DNA from: Bacillus sp. 1NLA3E
GTDB taxonomy: Bacteria; Bacillota; Bacilli; Bacillales; Cytobacillaceae
Direction: 5' to 3'
Assembly: GCF_000242895.2 (NCBI RefSeq)
Contig: NC_021171.1
Location: 344,001 to 408,000 of the forward strand
Length of the DNA stretch: 64,000 bases
Position numbers and translations under genes: made by a program. Below are positions 46,443-54,976 of the stretch, piece after piece. Every line of letters begins with the position of its first letter. Position 1 is the stretch's first letter. The notes under the pieces were generated by a model. It was not told where the DNA came from. It saw only the letters and a program-made list of their open reading frames with translations, and did not search any database.

Positions 46443-47819
46443 ATGAAGATTAATAAAAAAGGACTATTCATTTTATCTTTTTTACTAAGCATTTTCCTTT
46501 TACTATCTGCTTGTTCAAACAATGAGAAGGTTAGTAATAATGAGAAGGCAGATAAACAGAATTCATCAGAAATCAAAAGTATTAGTACGGACGACTTGAA
46601 AACGAAAATTGGAAAAGCTGACTGGGTTATCGTTGATACAAGAGCAAATGATGCGTTTAATGGTTGGGCATTAGATGGTGTTAAAAGAGGTGGCCATATT
46701 AAAGGCGCCGTTGATTTTTCTGCAGATTGGCTTAATGTAGATAAAGATAAAAACGATACAAAGTTAGCGGAGATATTGAAAAATAAAAAGATTACTAAAG
46801 ATAAAAATATTGTTCTTTATGATGCAAACAAAAAGGATTCAAAGCAAGTGGCTGAATTATTAAAGAAAAAAGGCTTTAAAAATATTTACCAATATGATGT
46901 AAAAGAATGGGCAGCAAATAAAGATTTGGCAATGGAAAGCTATCCAAATTACAAAATGCTTGTTCCAGTGTCATGGGTCAATGATGTTATCGACAATAAG
47001 AACAATGGCAAATCATTCAAGATCTTTGAAGCTAGCTGGGGCGATGAAGCAAAGGATTATAAAAAGGGGCACATTCCAGGCGCCGTTCATATTAATACAG
47101 ATGAAGTTGAAGAAGGACCTGTATGGAATCGTCTAAAAGACCAAGAACTTGAAAAGTTTGCTTTGAAAAATGGGATCACAACAGACACAACCGTAATCCT
47201 ATACGGAAGCGACTCAATGCCGGCTTACCGTGTAGCTGTAATCTTGAAATATATGGGTGTTAAAGATGTTAGAGTTGTAAACGGTGGATTTACTGCTTGG
47301 TCCAATTCAAGTTATAAAGTGGAGACAAAGGAAAACCAAAAGGAAACTGTTACTTCATTTGGAGCAAAGGTGCCTGCAAATCCAGATTATATCATCGATT
47401 TGCCTGAGGCAAAGAAGATTCTTGCTGATAAAAATAAAACTAGTACATTAGTTGATATTAGAAGCTGGGATGAATTTATCGGGAAAACTTCAGGTTATGA
47501 TTATATAAAACCAAAAGGACGTCCTGCTGGGGCTGTTTGGGGACATGCTGGTTCTGATAATAGTAATCTTGAAGATTTTAGAAACATCGATAACACAATG
47601 AGAAATGGTGCAGAGATTAAGGCAATGTGGACAAAAGACGGAATAGATGTAGATAATCAGCTTGCTTTCTATTGTGGAACAGGCTGGAGAGCAGCCGAAG
47701 TATTATTTTATGCAGATGTGTTAGGCCTAAAAAATATTTCCTTATACGATGGCGGTTGGAATGAATGGAGTATGGACCCTTCCAATCCTGTTGAAACTGG
47801 TGAACCTAACCAGAAATAA
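46443..47819 (+). CDS. Rhodanese-domain lipoprotein (three domains)
   Basis: The 458-residue protein has a signal with lipobox LLSAC, so it should sit on the outer face of the membrane. Three rhodanese folds follow. The first (about 45-155) and second (about 170-300) lack the active Cys: their loops read LYDANKKDS and LYGSDSMPAYR. The third (about 320-450) has a full active loop CGTGWR with Cys411. It resembles thiosulfate sulfurtransferases; acceptor and partner are unknown. GGGGG lies before the ATG. Confidence 0.88.
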   Translation: MKINKKGLFILSFLLSIFLLLSACSNNEKVSNNEKADKQNSSEIKSISTDDLKTKIGKADWVIVDTRANDAFNGWALDGVKRGGHIKGAVDFSADWLNVDKDKNDTKLAEILKNKKITKDKNIVLYDANKKDSKQVAELLKKKGFKNIYQYDVKEWAANKDLAMESYPNYKMLVPVSWVNDVIDNKNNGKSFKIFEASWGDEAKDYKKGHIPGAVHINTDEVEEGPVWNRLKDQELEKFALKNGITTDTTVILYGSDSMPAYRVAVILKYMGVKDVRVVNGGFTAWSNSSYKVETKENQKETVTSFGAKVPANPDYIIDLPEAKKILADKNKTSTLVDIRSWDEFIGKTSGYDYIKPKGRPAGAVWGHAGSDNSNLEDFRNIDNTMRNGAEIKAMWTKDGIDVDNQLAFYCGTGWRAAEVLFYADVLGLKNISLYDGGWNEWSMDPSNPVETGEPNQK

Positions 47820-47826
47820 TTGATAG

Positions 47827-47861
47827 AAAAAAGACAATACGAAGTTAGTATTGTCTTTTTT
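47827..47861 (+). terminator. Terminator after the rhodanese gene
   Basis: AAAAAAGACAATAC (47827-47840) pairs perfectly with GTATTGTCTTTTTT (47848-47861). It lies between the rhodanese gene and the next start codon. Confidence 0.85.
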
Positions 47862-47888
47862 CTAACTATAATGGGAGAACGATTAATC

Positions 47889-48317
47889 ATGAAAAATAAA
47901 AGGGTTTTCTTATTTCAAACTATGCTTACAATTATTCAATTTTTAAGTATTATTTGCGTCATTGTACTAGAATATTATTCGTCAGAAAAAATGGGAGTTG
48001 CGAGATATTTAGTTTATAAAAAACAAGTGTTTGAAACCACATTGTTTACACCTGAGATGCTAAATATTGATACCTTCATTTTCTTGGCAGGGGCCATCAT
48101 TTGTTTAATCCTTTTAATGGTTAAAGCTAAGGGAAGTGAGCTTGGTAAATTTATATCCCTTTCAGTAGCAACTTTCGCGAATATAATGGGTATTATCTTT
48201 TTACATATTGGAACCCAACTTTATGCATATCATTTTTTCATACTTGGAATCATGATTGTTATTGTAATTCAGTATATAAGGCTTATTGTCATCTTCTATC
48301 GTAAAAATAGTAAATAA
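47889..48317 (+). CDS. Hypothetical four-helix membrane protein
   Basis: The 142-residue product has hydrophobic helices at about 8-27, 55-75, 87-106 and 112-133 with few charged residues between, and a basic tail. I do not recognise the family. GGGAG lies 11 bases before ATG 47889; the longer in-frame start would lie before or within the terminator hairpin of the previous gene. It may be read through from the rhodanese gene. Confidence 0.65.
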   Translation: MKNKRVFLFQTMLTIIQFLSIICVIVLEYYSSEKMGVARYLVYKKQVFETTLFTPEMLNIDTFIFLAGAIICLILLMVKAKGSELGKFISLSVATFANIMGIIFLHIGTQLYAYHFFILGIMIVIVIQYIRLIVIFYRKNSK

Positions 48318-48321
48318 ATAG

Positions 48322-48400
48322 GGTGTCTGACCAAAGTGTGTTAACGCACTGGGGGTCAGGCACCTCATTTTACGATAACGCATTAAAGCGGTTAAGAAGT
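48322..48400. repeat. GGTGCCTGACCCC repeat, copy 7
   Basis: GGTGTCTGACC (48322-48332) pairs with GGGGGTCAGGCACC (48351-48364). Between them lies the palindrome AGTGTGTTAACGCACT (48335-48350). It starts just after the membrane-protein gene. Confidence 0.82.
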
Positions 48401-48565
48401 GGAAGAGGTTATTATTTGAATCTTTAAGTTATTGGGATATAATTATAAAAATACATTATAATATTTATACTTTTATCGCCATGGTCTAGACTAGTAGCGA
48501 CAAGTAATAAACAGTGCAACAGATGAACGTTCAATAAATAAGAATGAATATAAGGAGTGGGAAAA

Positions 48566-49096
48566 ATGGAAGAAGTTAACCGAAAATATTGTAAAGAATC
48601 TCTTGTGATTAAAACGAGTCGCGTTTTTCCAGTAGATACAAATAACCACAATACCCTTTATGGTGGTAAGCTTATGAGCTATATTGACGATGTAGCTTCA
48701 ATATCTGCTGCAAGGCATTCTAGAGCAGAAGTGGTCACTGCTTCAACAGATTCTGTGGATTTCTTAATGCCGATTCGCCCACAGGATTCCGTTTGTCTTG
48801 AATCCTATGTTACCTCTGTTGGGAAATCTTCGATGGAGGTTTTTGTAAAGATTGTTGCCGAGAATTTGAGAACAGGTGATCGTCGCCTTGCAGCAACTGC
48901 TTTTCTAACGTTTGTGGCTTTAGACGATAATGGTAAGCCAATTCATGTTCCTGAAGTAGTCCCACAGACAGAAGAAGAAACAATGTTATTTAATTCAGCA
49001 AAACAAAGAATTGCTGTAAGGAAAGAGAGCCGTAAACATAGTCAAGATTTTGCAAGTAAATTAAAAATCTTACCACTTTATGCGGTAAATAGATAA
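48566..49096 (+). CDS. YkhA-type acyl-CoA thioesterase, paralog 1
   Basis: The 176-residue hot-dog protein has TLYGGKLMSYIDDVASISAARHS, with the Asp-containing helix used for thioester hydrolysis in this family, and TASTDSVDFLMPIRPQD. The substrate is probably an acyl-CoA. AAGGAG lies nine bases before ATG 48566. A close paralog starts 300 bases after its end, so this is a tandem duplication. Confidence 0.88.
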   Translation: MEEVNRKYCKESLVIKTSRVFPVDTNNHNTLYGGKLMSYIDDVASISAARHSRAEVVTASTDSVDFLMPIRPQDSVCLESYVTSVGKSSMEVFVKIVAENLRTGDRRLAATAFLTFVALDDNGKPIHVPEVVPQTEEETMLFNSAKQRIAVRKESRKHSQDFASKLKILPLYAVNR

Positions 49097-49162
49097 CCTA
49101 TTGGCGTATTTCTTCAGTTCGGAGTAGCATTTTTTCTTTCGACCAAATCTAGGTCCAAGGCT

Positions 49163-49211
49163 TGAGTGCCAAACCTCCAGTGCAGTACCATGCTAGGGGG
49201 GCTGGCACTCA
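49163..49211. repeat. Variant repeat, copy 8 (terminator shape)
   Basis: TGAGTGCCA (49163-49171) pairs perfectly with TGGCACTCA (49203-49211); the inner part aacctccagtgcag and gctaggggggc resembles the GGTGCCTGACCCC family with changed arms. It is followed by gtttta. The 302-base gap between the two thioesterase genes holds nothing else clear apart from a ttggatataatta stretch near 49280 that is similar to one before the first paralog. Confidence 0.55.
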
Positions 49212-49398
49212 GTTTTATGATAAAGCACCAAGGCTTCTTGGTGATGGGATCATTGCGATACCATTGAACTTTTATTATATTTGGATATAATTAATATATT
49301 TATCTTGCAAGCTCTGTCTGAACTATCCCTAGAGATGTCTAAGATCCAGCGCAACTAATAAACTAACTCAACTATAAACAGCTATGAGGAGAGAGCAA

Positions 49399-49905
49399 AT
49401 GGAAGAAGTACAACAAAAATACTGTAAAGAATCGCTTGTCATCAAAACGAGTCGTGTATTTCCAATTGATACGAATAACAACAATACACTTTACGGTGGC
49501 AAGCTAATGAGTTACCTTGACGATATAGCTTCGATATCTGCTTCTAGGCATTCAAGGTGTAGTGTTGTTACAGCTTCAACAGATTCTGTGGATTTCTTAA
49601 TGCCGATTCGCCCTCAAGATTCCTTTTGTATGGAATCCTACGTATCGGCTGTTGGGAAATCCTCCATAGAGGTATTTGTAAAGATTGTGGCCGAGGATTT
49701 AAAAACAGGTGATCGCCGTCTTGCTGTCACTTGCTTTATTACGTTTATCGCATTAGACGAGAATGGTAAACCAAAGAGAGTTCCTGAAGTTGTTCCGCAG
49801 TCAGAGGAAGAAATTATGCTATTTAATACGGCCAAACAAAGAATAGATATGAGGAAAGAGCGCCGTAAACATAGTGAAGCATTTGCGAAGATAGTAAAAA
49901 TTTAA
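49399..49905 (+). CDS. YkhA-type acyl-CoA thioesterase, paralog 2
   Basis: This 168-residue hot-dog thioesterase is nearly collinear with the previous gene (CKESLVIKTSRVFP, TLYGGKLMSYLDDIASIS, TASTDSVDFLMPIRPQD) and differs mainly at the C-terminus. GAGGAGAG stands before ATG 49399; ATG 49384 would precede it. The divergence in the tail and in a few loop residues (AARHSRAE versus SRHSRCS) suggests an old rather than recent duplication. Confidence 0.88.
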   Translation: MEEVQQKYCKESLVIKTSRVFPIDTNNNNTLYGGKLMSYLDDIASISASRHSRCSVVTASTDSVDFLMPIRPQDSFCMESYVSAVGKSSIEVFVKIVAEDLKTGDRRLAVTCFITFIALDENGKPKRVPEVVPQSEEEIMLFNTAKQRIDMRKERRKHSEAFAKIVKI

Positions 49906-49911
49906 TAAAAA

Positions 49912-49990
49912 AAGGTGCCTGTCCCCAGTTCGGTAAAGCTTTACCGCACCGGGGGTCAGGCACCTCTTTTTGCGTTAACGTATTAAAATG
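49912..49990. repeat. GGTGCCTGACCCC repeat, copy 9 (complete)
   Basis: AGGTGCCTGTCCCC (49913-49926) pairs with GGGGGTCAGGCACCT (49951-49965). Inside is the perfect palindrome CGGTAAAGCTTTACCG (49931-49946). T residues and the trailer gcgttaacgtatt follow. It lies six bases after the second thioesterase gene and should terminate it. Confidence 0.87.
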
Positions 49991-50029
49991 GCGCAACAAA
50001 AAATAGAGAGGGAGTAGGTTTGTTTCGCC

Positions 50030-50058
50030 TTTACAACGTAACAGTGTTATGTTACACT
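50030..50058 (+). promoter_or_regulatory. yhbD promoter with palindromic operator
   Basis: TTTACA (50030-50035) and TACACT (50053-50058) are 17 bases apart. GTAACA-GTGTTA-TGTTAC (50038-50055) is a palindrome filling the spacer and touching the -10. A palindrome in the spacer is the usual place for MerR-type regulators, and the first gene of the operon encodes a MerR-like helix-turn-helix. Confidence 0.6.
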
Positions 50059-50083
50059 ACTTTCGAAGGAGGGAGTTAATCTT

Positions 50084-50707
50084 ATGAGTAATGAATTGAT
50101 TTCTAAAAAAGATTTATTAGATTTGACTGGCATATCATATGGACAGTTGTATAGATGGAAGCGTAAAAGTCTAATACCTGAAGAGTGGTTTATCAGAAAA
50201 TCGACTTTTACTGGGCAGGAGACATTTTTTCCAAAAGAGAAAATGTTGGAACGGATTGATCGAATTCAGATGATGAAGGAAAACCTATCTCTTGATGAGC
50301 TGGCGGATATGTTTTCACCCTCCGTTTCTGATTTACTTTTAACAAAACAGGTGTTGGTGGAACGAAACATTGTTTCGAACATTGCGATTAATTTATACCA
50401 GGAGCAGGTTGGAGAAGTTCAAGAATTTTCTTTTGGGATGATCCTGCACTTGTTTATTCTCGAAAACCTGCTTCAATCGGGTGAAATTCATCTAGAAGAA
50501 GGAAAAATGATCATTCAACTTTTGAATGATCACGGAGAAAAGGCCAAACAAAAAGAGACTGAATTAATTCTCATTCGTAAATTTGGAATTTCATCATGTC
50601 TAATTGTTTCAAATGCAGAAAGCGTTTTGTTCGAAGAGGGAACAAAAGTGTTAGTCCGATTATCGATCAATGCGTATATAGATGAATTAAAAACAAAGCT
50701 AGTGTGA
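50084..50707 (+). CDS. yhbD: YhbD-like MerR-type regulator (DUF4004)
   Basis: The 207-residue protein begins with a MerR-like helix-turn-helix, ISKKDLLDLTGISYGQLYRWKRKSLIPEEWF, then ETFFPKEKMLERIDRIQMMK and a long helical part typical of DUF4004. Its operon with two bactofilin-like genes equals B. subtilis yhbDEF. GGAGGGAG lies before the ATG, and its stop overlaps a GTG of the next frame. It probably controls its own operon through the palindrome upstream. Confidence 0.88.
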   Translation: MSNELISKKDLLDLTGISYGQLYRWKRKSLIPEEWFIRKSTFTGQETFFPKEKMLERIDRIQMMKENLSLDELADMFSPSVSDLLLTKQVLVERNIVSNIAINLYQEQVGEVQEFSFGMILHLFILENLLQSGEIHLEEGKMIIQLLNDHGEKAKQKETELILIRKFGISSCLIVSNAESVLFEEGTKVLVRLSINAYIDELKTKLV

Positions 50708-50721
50708 CGGAGGCTGAAAAA

Positions 50722-51441
50722 ATGAGTATCGAAAAGCAAGGAGATTTAATCATAAATGGTTTTGGTACGTCAAATGGAGGCATGTTCGAACAAGCGGTTA
50801 TCAGTGGAAAAGGGACTGTAAATGGGCAGCTGGATTGTAGTTATTTTAAATGTAATGGAACAGGTACTGTTAACGGAGATTTAAAAAGTGAAAAAACAAA
50901 AATTAGTGGAAATGGTAAAATAACTGGAAATATAACAAGCAAGGATTTCGTTATTGAAGGAAGGGCTTCAGTTAGTGGTGATGCCCTCATTACCAAAATG
51001 GGTGTGCAGGGAAGAGGTTCTGTTGGCGGAAATATTAAAGGGGAAGAATTAAAGGTACAGGGCAGTCTTTATGTTGGAGGAGATTGTGAAGTTGAAACCT
51101 TTAAAGCAGAGGGACATTTTGTAGTAGGTGGTTTACTGAGTGCTGAAAATATTGATATTCATACTGCTGGTAACTGTAAAGCGGGTGAGATAGGCGGCCA
51201 GAAAATTCGGGTAAGACAGAAGACAAATCTATTTCTAGAGCTACTAAAAGTAGTGTATTCGGTTAAACTGGAAACGGATTTAATTGAAGGAGATTATATT
51301 GAACTGGAAAATACTAAGGCAAAAATTGTCCGAGGTAGTCATATAATCATAGGTGAGAACTGTGAAATAGATTTGGTTGAATATAAGCAATCGTTTAATG
51401 TGGAAAAAAACGGGAAAGTAAAGAAACATATTCAATTATAA
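50722..51441 (+). CDS. yhbE: Bactofilin-like polymer-forming protein YhbE
   Basis: The 240-residue protein is a beta-helix of the polymer-forming cytoskeletal type, seen as repeated short strands around Gly: ISGKGTVNGQLDC, GNGKITGNITSK, GRGSVGGNIKGE and GSLYVGGDCEV. In B. subtilis the YhbE/YhbF pair (BacE/BacF) is reported to affect flagellar assembly. CGGAGGC lies eight bases before ATG 50722. The last 60 residues (about 180-240) form a second, charged beta-rich part shared with YhbF. Confidence 0.88.
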   Translation: MSIEKQGDLIINGFGTSNGGMFEQAVISGKGTVNGQLDCSYFKCNGTGTVNGDLKSEKTKISGNGKITGNITSKDFVIEGRASVSGDALITKMGVQGRGSVGGNIKGEELKVQGSLYVGGDCEVETFKAEGHFVVGGLLSAENIDIHTAGNCKAGEIGGQKIRVRQKTNLFLELLKVVYSVKLETDLIEGDYIELENTKAKIVRGSHIIIGENCEIDLVEYKQSFNVEKNGKVKKHIQL

Positions 51442-51462
51442 CCAAGAAATGAGGTAGTGAAG

Positions 51463-52173
51463 ATGGCCGAAAAACACAACCTTATCATAAATGGATCGGG
51501 AAGTTATGGTGGAGGTTTTTTTAATAAAATCAAAATCAGGGGAGAAGGAACGATTACATCTGATTTTGAATGTGAAGCATTTAAAACATATGGAACTAGT
51601 AGTATTTTAAAAAATGGAACTGCAGGAAAGTTTGATGTTTATGGAGAAGTGGAGATCCTGGGCAACCTGGTTGTTGACGAGATGAAAATTTTTGGAACAG
51701 CAGCAGTCGGAGGAACTGGAGCAATTAGGAAAACGAAGGTCTGGGGAACTCTTGATCTAGGGAATCGTTTTTCTGGTGAAGAAGTAGATATTAAAGGATC
51801 ACTGTCGGTTAAAGGCGACGCGGAATTTGAAATTTTCCAATCAACTGGTGCATTTGAAATCTCAGGCTTGTTAAACGCTGGAATTGTTAAGCTAAACCCA
51901 CGCTTTGGAACAAGTAATGCAGATGAAATTGGTGGAGAAAAGATTATTGTGAAAAGAAAGTTGGGTTTTTTTCCTTTTTTCACAGGAGACGGCAGTCTTG
52001 AAGCTCGTGTAATTGAGGGGGATGAGATTTTCCTGGAAAACACGAGGGCTGAAGTTGTAAGAGGAAATAGAGTTCATATTGGGGTTGGATGCGAGATCGG
52101 TCTCGTAGAGTATAAAGAGGAATTTACTGCTGATGCTAATGCTCGCGTGAAGCAACATAGAAAAGTTGGGTGA
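51463..52173 (+). CDS. yhbF: Bactofilin-like polymer-forming protein YhbF
   Basis: The 236-residue paralog of YhbE has the same layout: HNLIINGSGSYGGGFF at the start, repeated beta-helix turns (GEVEILGNLVVDEMK, GTAAVGGTGAIRK, GSLSVKGDAEFE), and the same end with ENTRAEVVRGNRVHIGVGCEI. Two different subunits suggest a mixed filament. GAGGTAG lies before ATG 51463, with a GTG at 51457 as alternative. It is the last gene of the operon. Confidence 0.88.
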   Translation: MAEKHNLIINGSGSYGGGFFNKIKIRGEGTITSDFECEAFKTYGTSSILKNGTAGKFDVYGEVEILGNLVVDEMKIFGTAAVGGTGAIRKTKVWGTLDLGNRFSGEEVDIKGSLSVKGDAEFEIFQSTGAFEISGLLNAGIVKLNPRFGTSNADEIGGEKIIVKRKLGFFPFFTGDGSLEARVIEGDEIFLENTRAEVVRGNRVHIGVGCEIGLVEYKEEFTADANARVKQHRKVG

Positions 52174-52269
52174 GGAGGGAAGAATTTGACTGGGGATAAT
52201 CAGAAATTAGGTTGGGTCTCTGTCAGATTCAATTGTTCATACATTTATGTGGGCATTAGTCCCATCAAA

Positions 52270-52320
52270 AGAGGTGCCTCTTTTTAGGCACCTCTTTTTG
52301 CATCAACGCGTTAACGTGTT
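52270..52320. repeat. Short GGTGCCT hairpin repeat, copy 10
   Basis: AGAGGTGCCT (52270-52279) and AGGCACCTCT (52286-52295) form a perfect 10-bp stem with a TTTT tail, followed by the family trailer catcaacgcgttaacgtg. The GACCCC part is missing. It lies between convergent yhbF and the second MMPL gene and looks like a working terminator for yhbF. Confidence 0.82.
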
Positions 52321-52324
52321 GTGT

Positions 52325-54466
52325 TTATTTTTGTTTTAATCCAAATAGCCACCAGTTCCAATCACCGAATAGTTTCATTAAGGATGGTACTAAGATCATC
52401 CGGATGATGGTGGCATCGATGAAGATGGCCAGGGCAATACCAACACCCATTTGTTTAACAGGAGTCACTCCAGTAAAGGCGAAGGCACCTGTAACAACGA
52501 TCATAATCGCGGCTGCTGAGGTAATAATTTTACTAGTTGATATTAACCCATGCAGTGTTGCAAAATGATTATCCTTTGTTTCAAGGTAGATCTCATGAAT
52601 TCTTGAAATCAAAAATACTTCATAATCCATGGAAAGACCGAACACAAGGCTAAAAACAAACACAGGTAGCATCAAAGTAATACTCACGGGATCTATGCCG
52701 AGATGTCCCTCTTGAAACACCCAAACTACGATACCAAATGTGGCACTAAGACTCAGGATATTCATAATGATCGCTTTAATTGGGATCAGCAAAGACCGGA
52801 AGGCGATCATTAAAATCAAGAAAGTTGACACAAGGATTAAGGCTAGTCCCTTTGGGGTTTGCTTGAAGATTTCATCAAAAATTTCTTGTTCAAATTTGAT
52901 ACTACCACCAAAAGTGGCTTTTACATCATAGTCTTTCTCTGTCCATTGCCTAACCCATTCGCGCTTTTCACTGGTAGTGAGTTTATTTTTTAAATAAACA
53001 TTAACCAGCATTTTATTGTCAGAAATATAATGGTCGGCCACTGGTTTGAGCGGGCTGTTTGGTTGGGAAAGAGCCATGATGAACTGGTTAGCATCTGTCA
53101 TACCAGATAAGGAAAAGACAGATTCGACCGAATTGACATCCTTATTTTGGGTCACCGAATTTATGACCGATTGTGTTTTTTCAAGATTGTTTTTATCCAA
53201 CATTGCATTATCTGTTTCAAGGACTATAATGACTTTATTTTCATTGCTCATCGCCTTGTCGACAAACTTATCTTCATATTTATCATATGCTAATCTTGAT
53301 TCATATGAAGGAGGTAAAGCATCGATTCCAGGAACCTTCACATCCATATTTTTTACAGGGATGAGGGCTGTGACCAAAATAATCAGCGCCAACGATGCCA
53401 TAATGACTGGGCGTTTCATCACTATATGGGCAAACTTGCTCCAAATTCCAGGACCATCACCTTTTACTTTTAAAATGTTAAGGGAATGGATTCTGTTCCC
53501 TATTAACGAAAGGAGTGCTGGCAGAAACGTAATGGCTGATAGGGCAGCCACTAATACGACTGTCATTCCGCCAATTCCTACGTTTCGGAAAATATCTACT
53601 CTGATAAACATTAAGCCAAGTAATCCAATAAAAACACATGAAGCCGAAAATATGATCGAGCGGCCAGCTGTAGCAACAGTCATTGCCACGGCATCTTCAA
53701 CGGAAGAGTGACTGATTTCTTCTTTAAATCGATTAATCAATAACAAAGCGAAATCAATGCTCAAGGCAAGACCAATCATTGGGACTATGTTTAAAATAAA
53801 AATAGTTAAGTCGAAGGAGTAACTAAAGAAGTAGACAATCCCCATTGTGGTTGTAATCGATATGATTCCGACCAGAATTGGCAAGCTCGCTGCAACTAAA
53901 CTTCCGAAAGCTAATACGAGAACAACCAGTGCGATCGGTAATCCAATCATTTCTGCTTTAGCCAAATCCTCTTGGCTTGCTTGGTTTAAATCTTTTACAA
54001 TAACTTGTTCTCCGGTAATTAATACCTTCATTCCATCCTGATCCTTTAGGACTGAACGTAGGCGGTTGATCGTATTACCAAGGCTGCCGGATTCTTTTTC
54101 AAATGTTAGGATTGCGCAGGCTGTATTTCCTTTTATCATACCGGTTTGTTCAAACGGAGAAACAACATCCTCAACCGCAGGGACGTCTTCAGCCTTTTTA
54201 AGAGAATCGTTAATAAATTTCTCCCAGTTTTGTTTGCTTCCATTCTTTTCTTTTTCAAACAACACGATGATGGCTGATTTAGGTTGTTTAAAATCTTGAT
54301 CAAGGGTTTGGCGCGTTTGTTTATATTCACCGTTGTATTCAAAGCCGTTCCCACTTAAAACAGAAGGCAGTTTCAGTGCAAAAAATCCAAAAACAGCAAT
54401 GACGGCAATCCAAATGATAATAATGGTTTTTTTAAAGCGAAAAATGAAATGTCCGAACCTGTTCAA
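52325..54466 (-). CDS. MMPL family transporter, second copy
   Basis: The 713-residue RND/MMPL protein has one helix at the N-terminus (KTIIIIWIAVIAVFGFFAL), a first loop, a helix block from about 170 with GLALSIDFALLLINRFKEE as proton-relay region, a second loop, and a last block with FGLSMDYEVFLISRIHE. It is only distantly similar to the first MMPL protein here. GGGAGGG stands six bases before TTG 54466, so a TTG start is favoured over TTG 54481. No regulator gene is adjacent on its strand. Confidence 0.86.
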   Translation of the reverse strand: MNRFGHFIFRFKKTIIIIWIAVIAVFGFFALKLPSVLSGNGFEYNGEYKQTRQTLDQDFKQPKSAIIVLFEKEKNGSKQNWEKFINDSLKKAEDVPAVEDVVSPFEQTGMIKGNTACAILTFEKESGSLGNTINRLRSVLKDQDGMKVLITGEQVIVKDLNQASQEDLAKAEMIGLPIALVVLVLAFGSLVAASLPILVGIISITTTMGIVYFFSYSFDLTIFILNIVPMIGLALSIDFALLLINRFKEEISHSSVEDAVAMTVATAGRSIIFSASCVFIGLLGLMFIRVDIFRNVGIGGMTVVLVAALSAITFLPALLSLIGNRIHSLNILKVKGDGPGIWSKFAHIVMKRPVIMASLALIILVTALIPVKNMDVKVPGIDALPPSYESRLAYDKYEDKFVDKAMSNENKVIIVLETDNAMLDKNNLEKTQSVINSVTQNKDVNSVESVFSLSGMTDANQFIMALSQPNSPLKPVADHYISDNKMLVNVYLKNKLTTSEKREWVRQWTEKDYDVKATFGGSIKFEQEIFDEIFKQTPKGLALILVSTFLILMIAFRSLLIPIKAIIMNILSLSATFGIVVWVFQEGHLGIDPVSITLMLPVFVFSLVFGLSMDYEVFLISRIHEIYLETKDNHFATLHGLISTSKIITSAAAIMIVVTGAFAFTGVTPVKQMGVGIALAIFIDATIIRMILVPSLMKLFGDWNWWLFGLKQK

Positions 54467-54498
54467 AGAGAACCCTCCCAAAAAAGCAATTCTTTATA

Positions 54499-54576
54499 GC
54501 GTTAACGCTTTAATGTGTAATAGGGTGCCTGACCCCCAATACGTTAATGCGTTGCAGTGAATGGGAATAGACACCT
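54499..54576. repeat. GGTGCCTGACCCC repeat, copy 11 (inverted order, decayed)
   Basis: The trailer palindrome agcgttaacgct (54499-54510) comes first, then gggtgcctgaccccc, then tacgttaatgcg and a degraded right arm atagacacc. The order is reversed relative to other copies. It lies between divergent genes, so it cannot be a simple 3' terminator for either. Confidence 0.72.
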
Positions 54577-54976
54577 CCCTGTATATTTGAAATAATTCAT
54601 TACCCAAGTAATGTGGTTTTTGTTGTCCATTCTTGTGAAAAAGTTAGGTTTAATACGGACTTTAGAATTGCTCATCATAAGAAAGGAAATTCTTTTTTAT
54701 GTAATTGAAATCCATTAGTTATTACGAATAATCGGATTCCTTTTCATTATATGAATCGGCTTGAGTAGTGTCAATTTAACGATAAACAGTATAAAAAATG
54801 CCATCCATTTTTCATTGAAAAGTGATTTAAAAATAGGGAGGTTCAATCTAGTTAAATTAATTTCTTCTATTAAATATAATGGGGTTAAATTACCTAGTTG
54901 AATGATGGAAACTTTTATGGTAAAAGTGTAAAATTATACTATCTACTAAACTAGCGTATGGGAAAGGTGTCAAAAG
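54577..54976. other. AT-rich gap before the LytTR gene
   Basis: No coding region is supported on either strand. The stretch must hold the promoters of the second MMPL gene (minus) and the LytTR gene (plus); the segment taaaattatact near 54930 is a possible -10 region for the latter but no clear -35 is seen. Confidence 0.4.

Noticed and set aside
27730-54576. Dispersed palindromes as a CRISPR array
   Set aside because: The repeats are kilobases apart, lie after genes and have no regular spacers; they are an intergenic repeat family.
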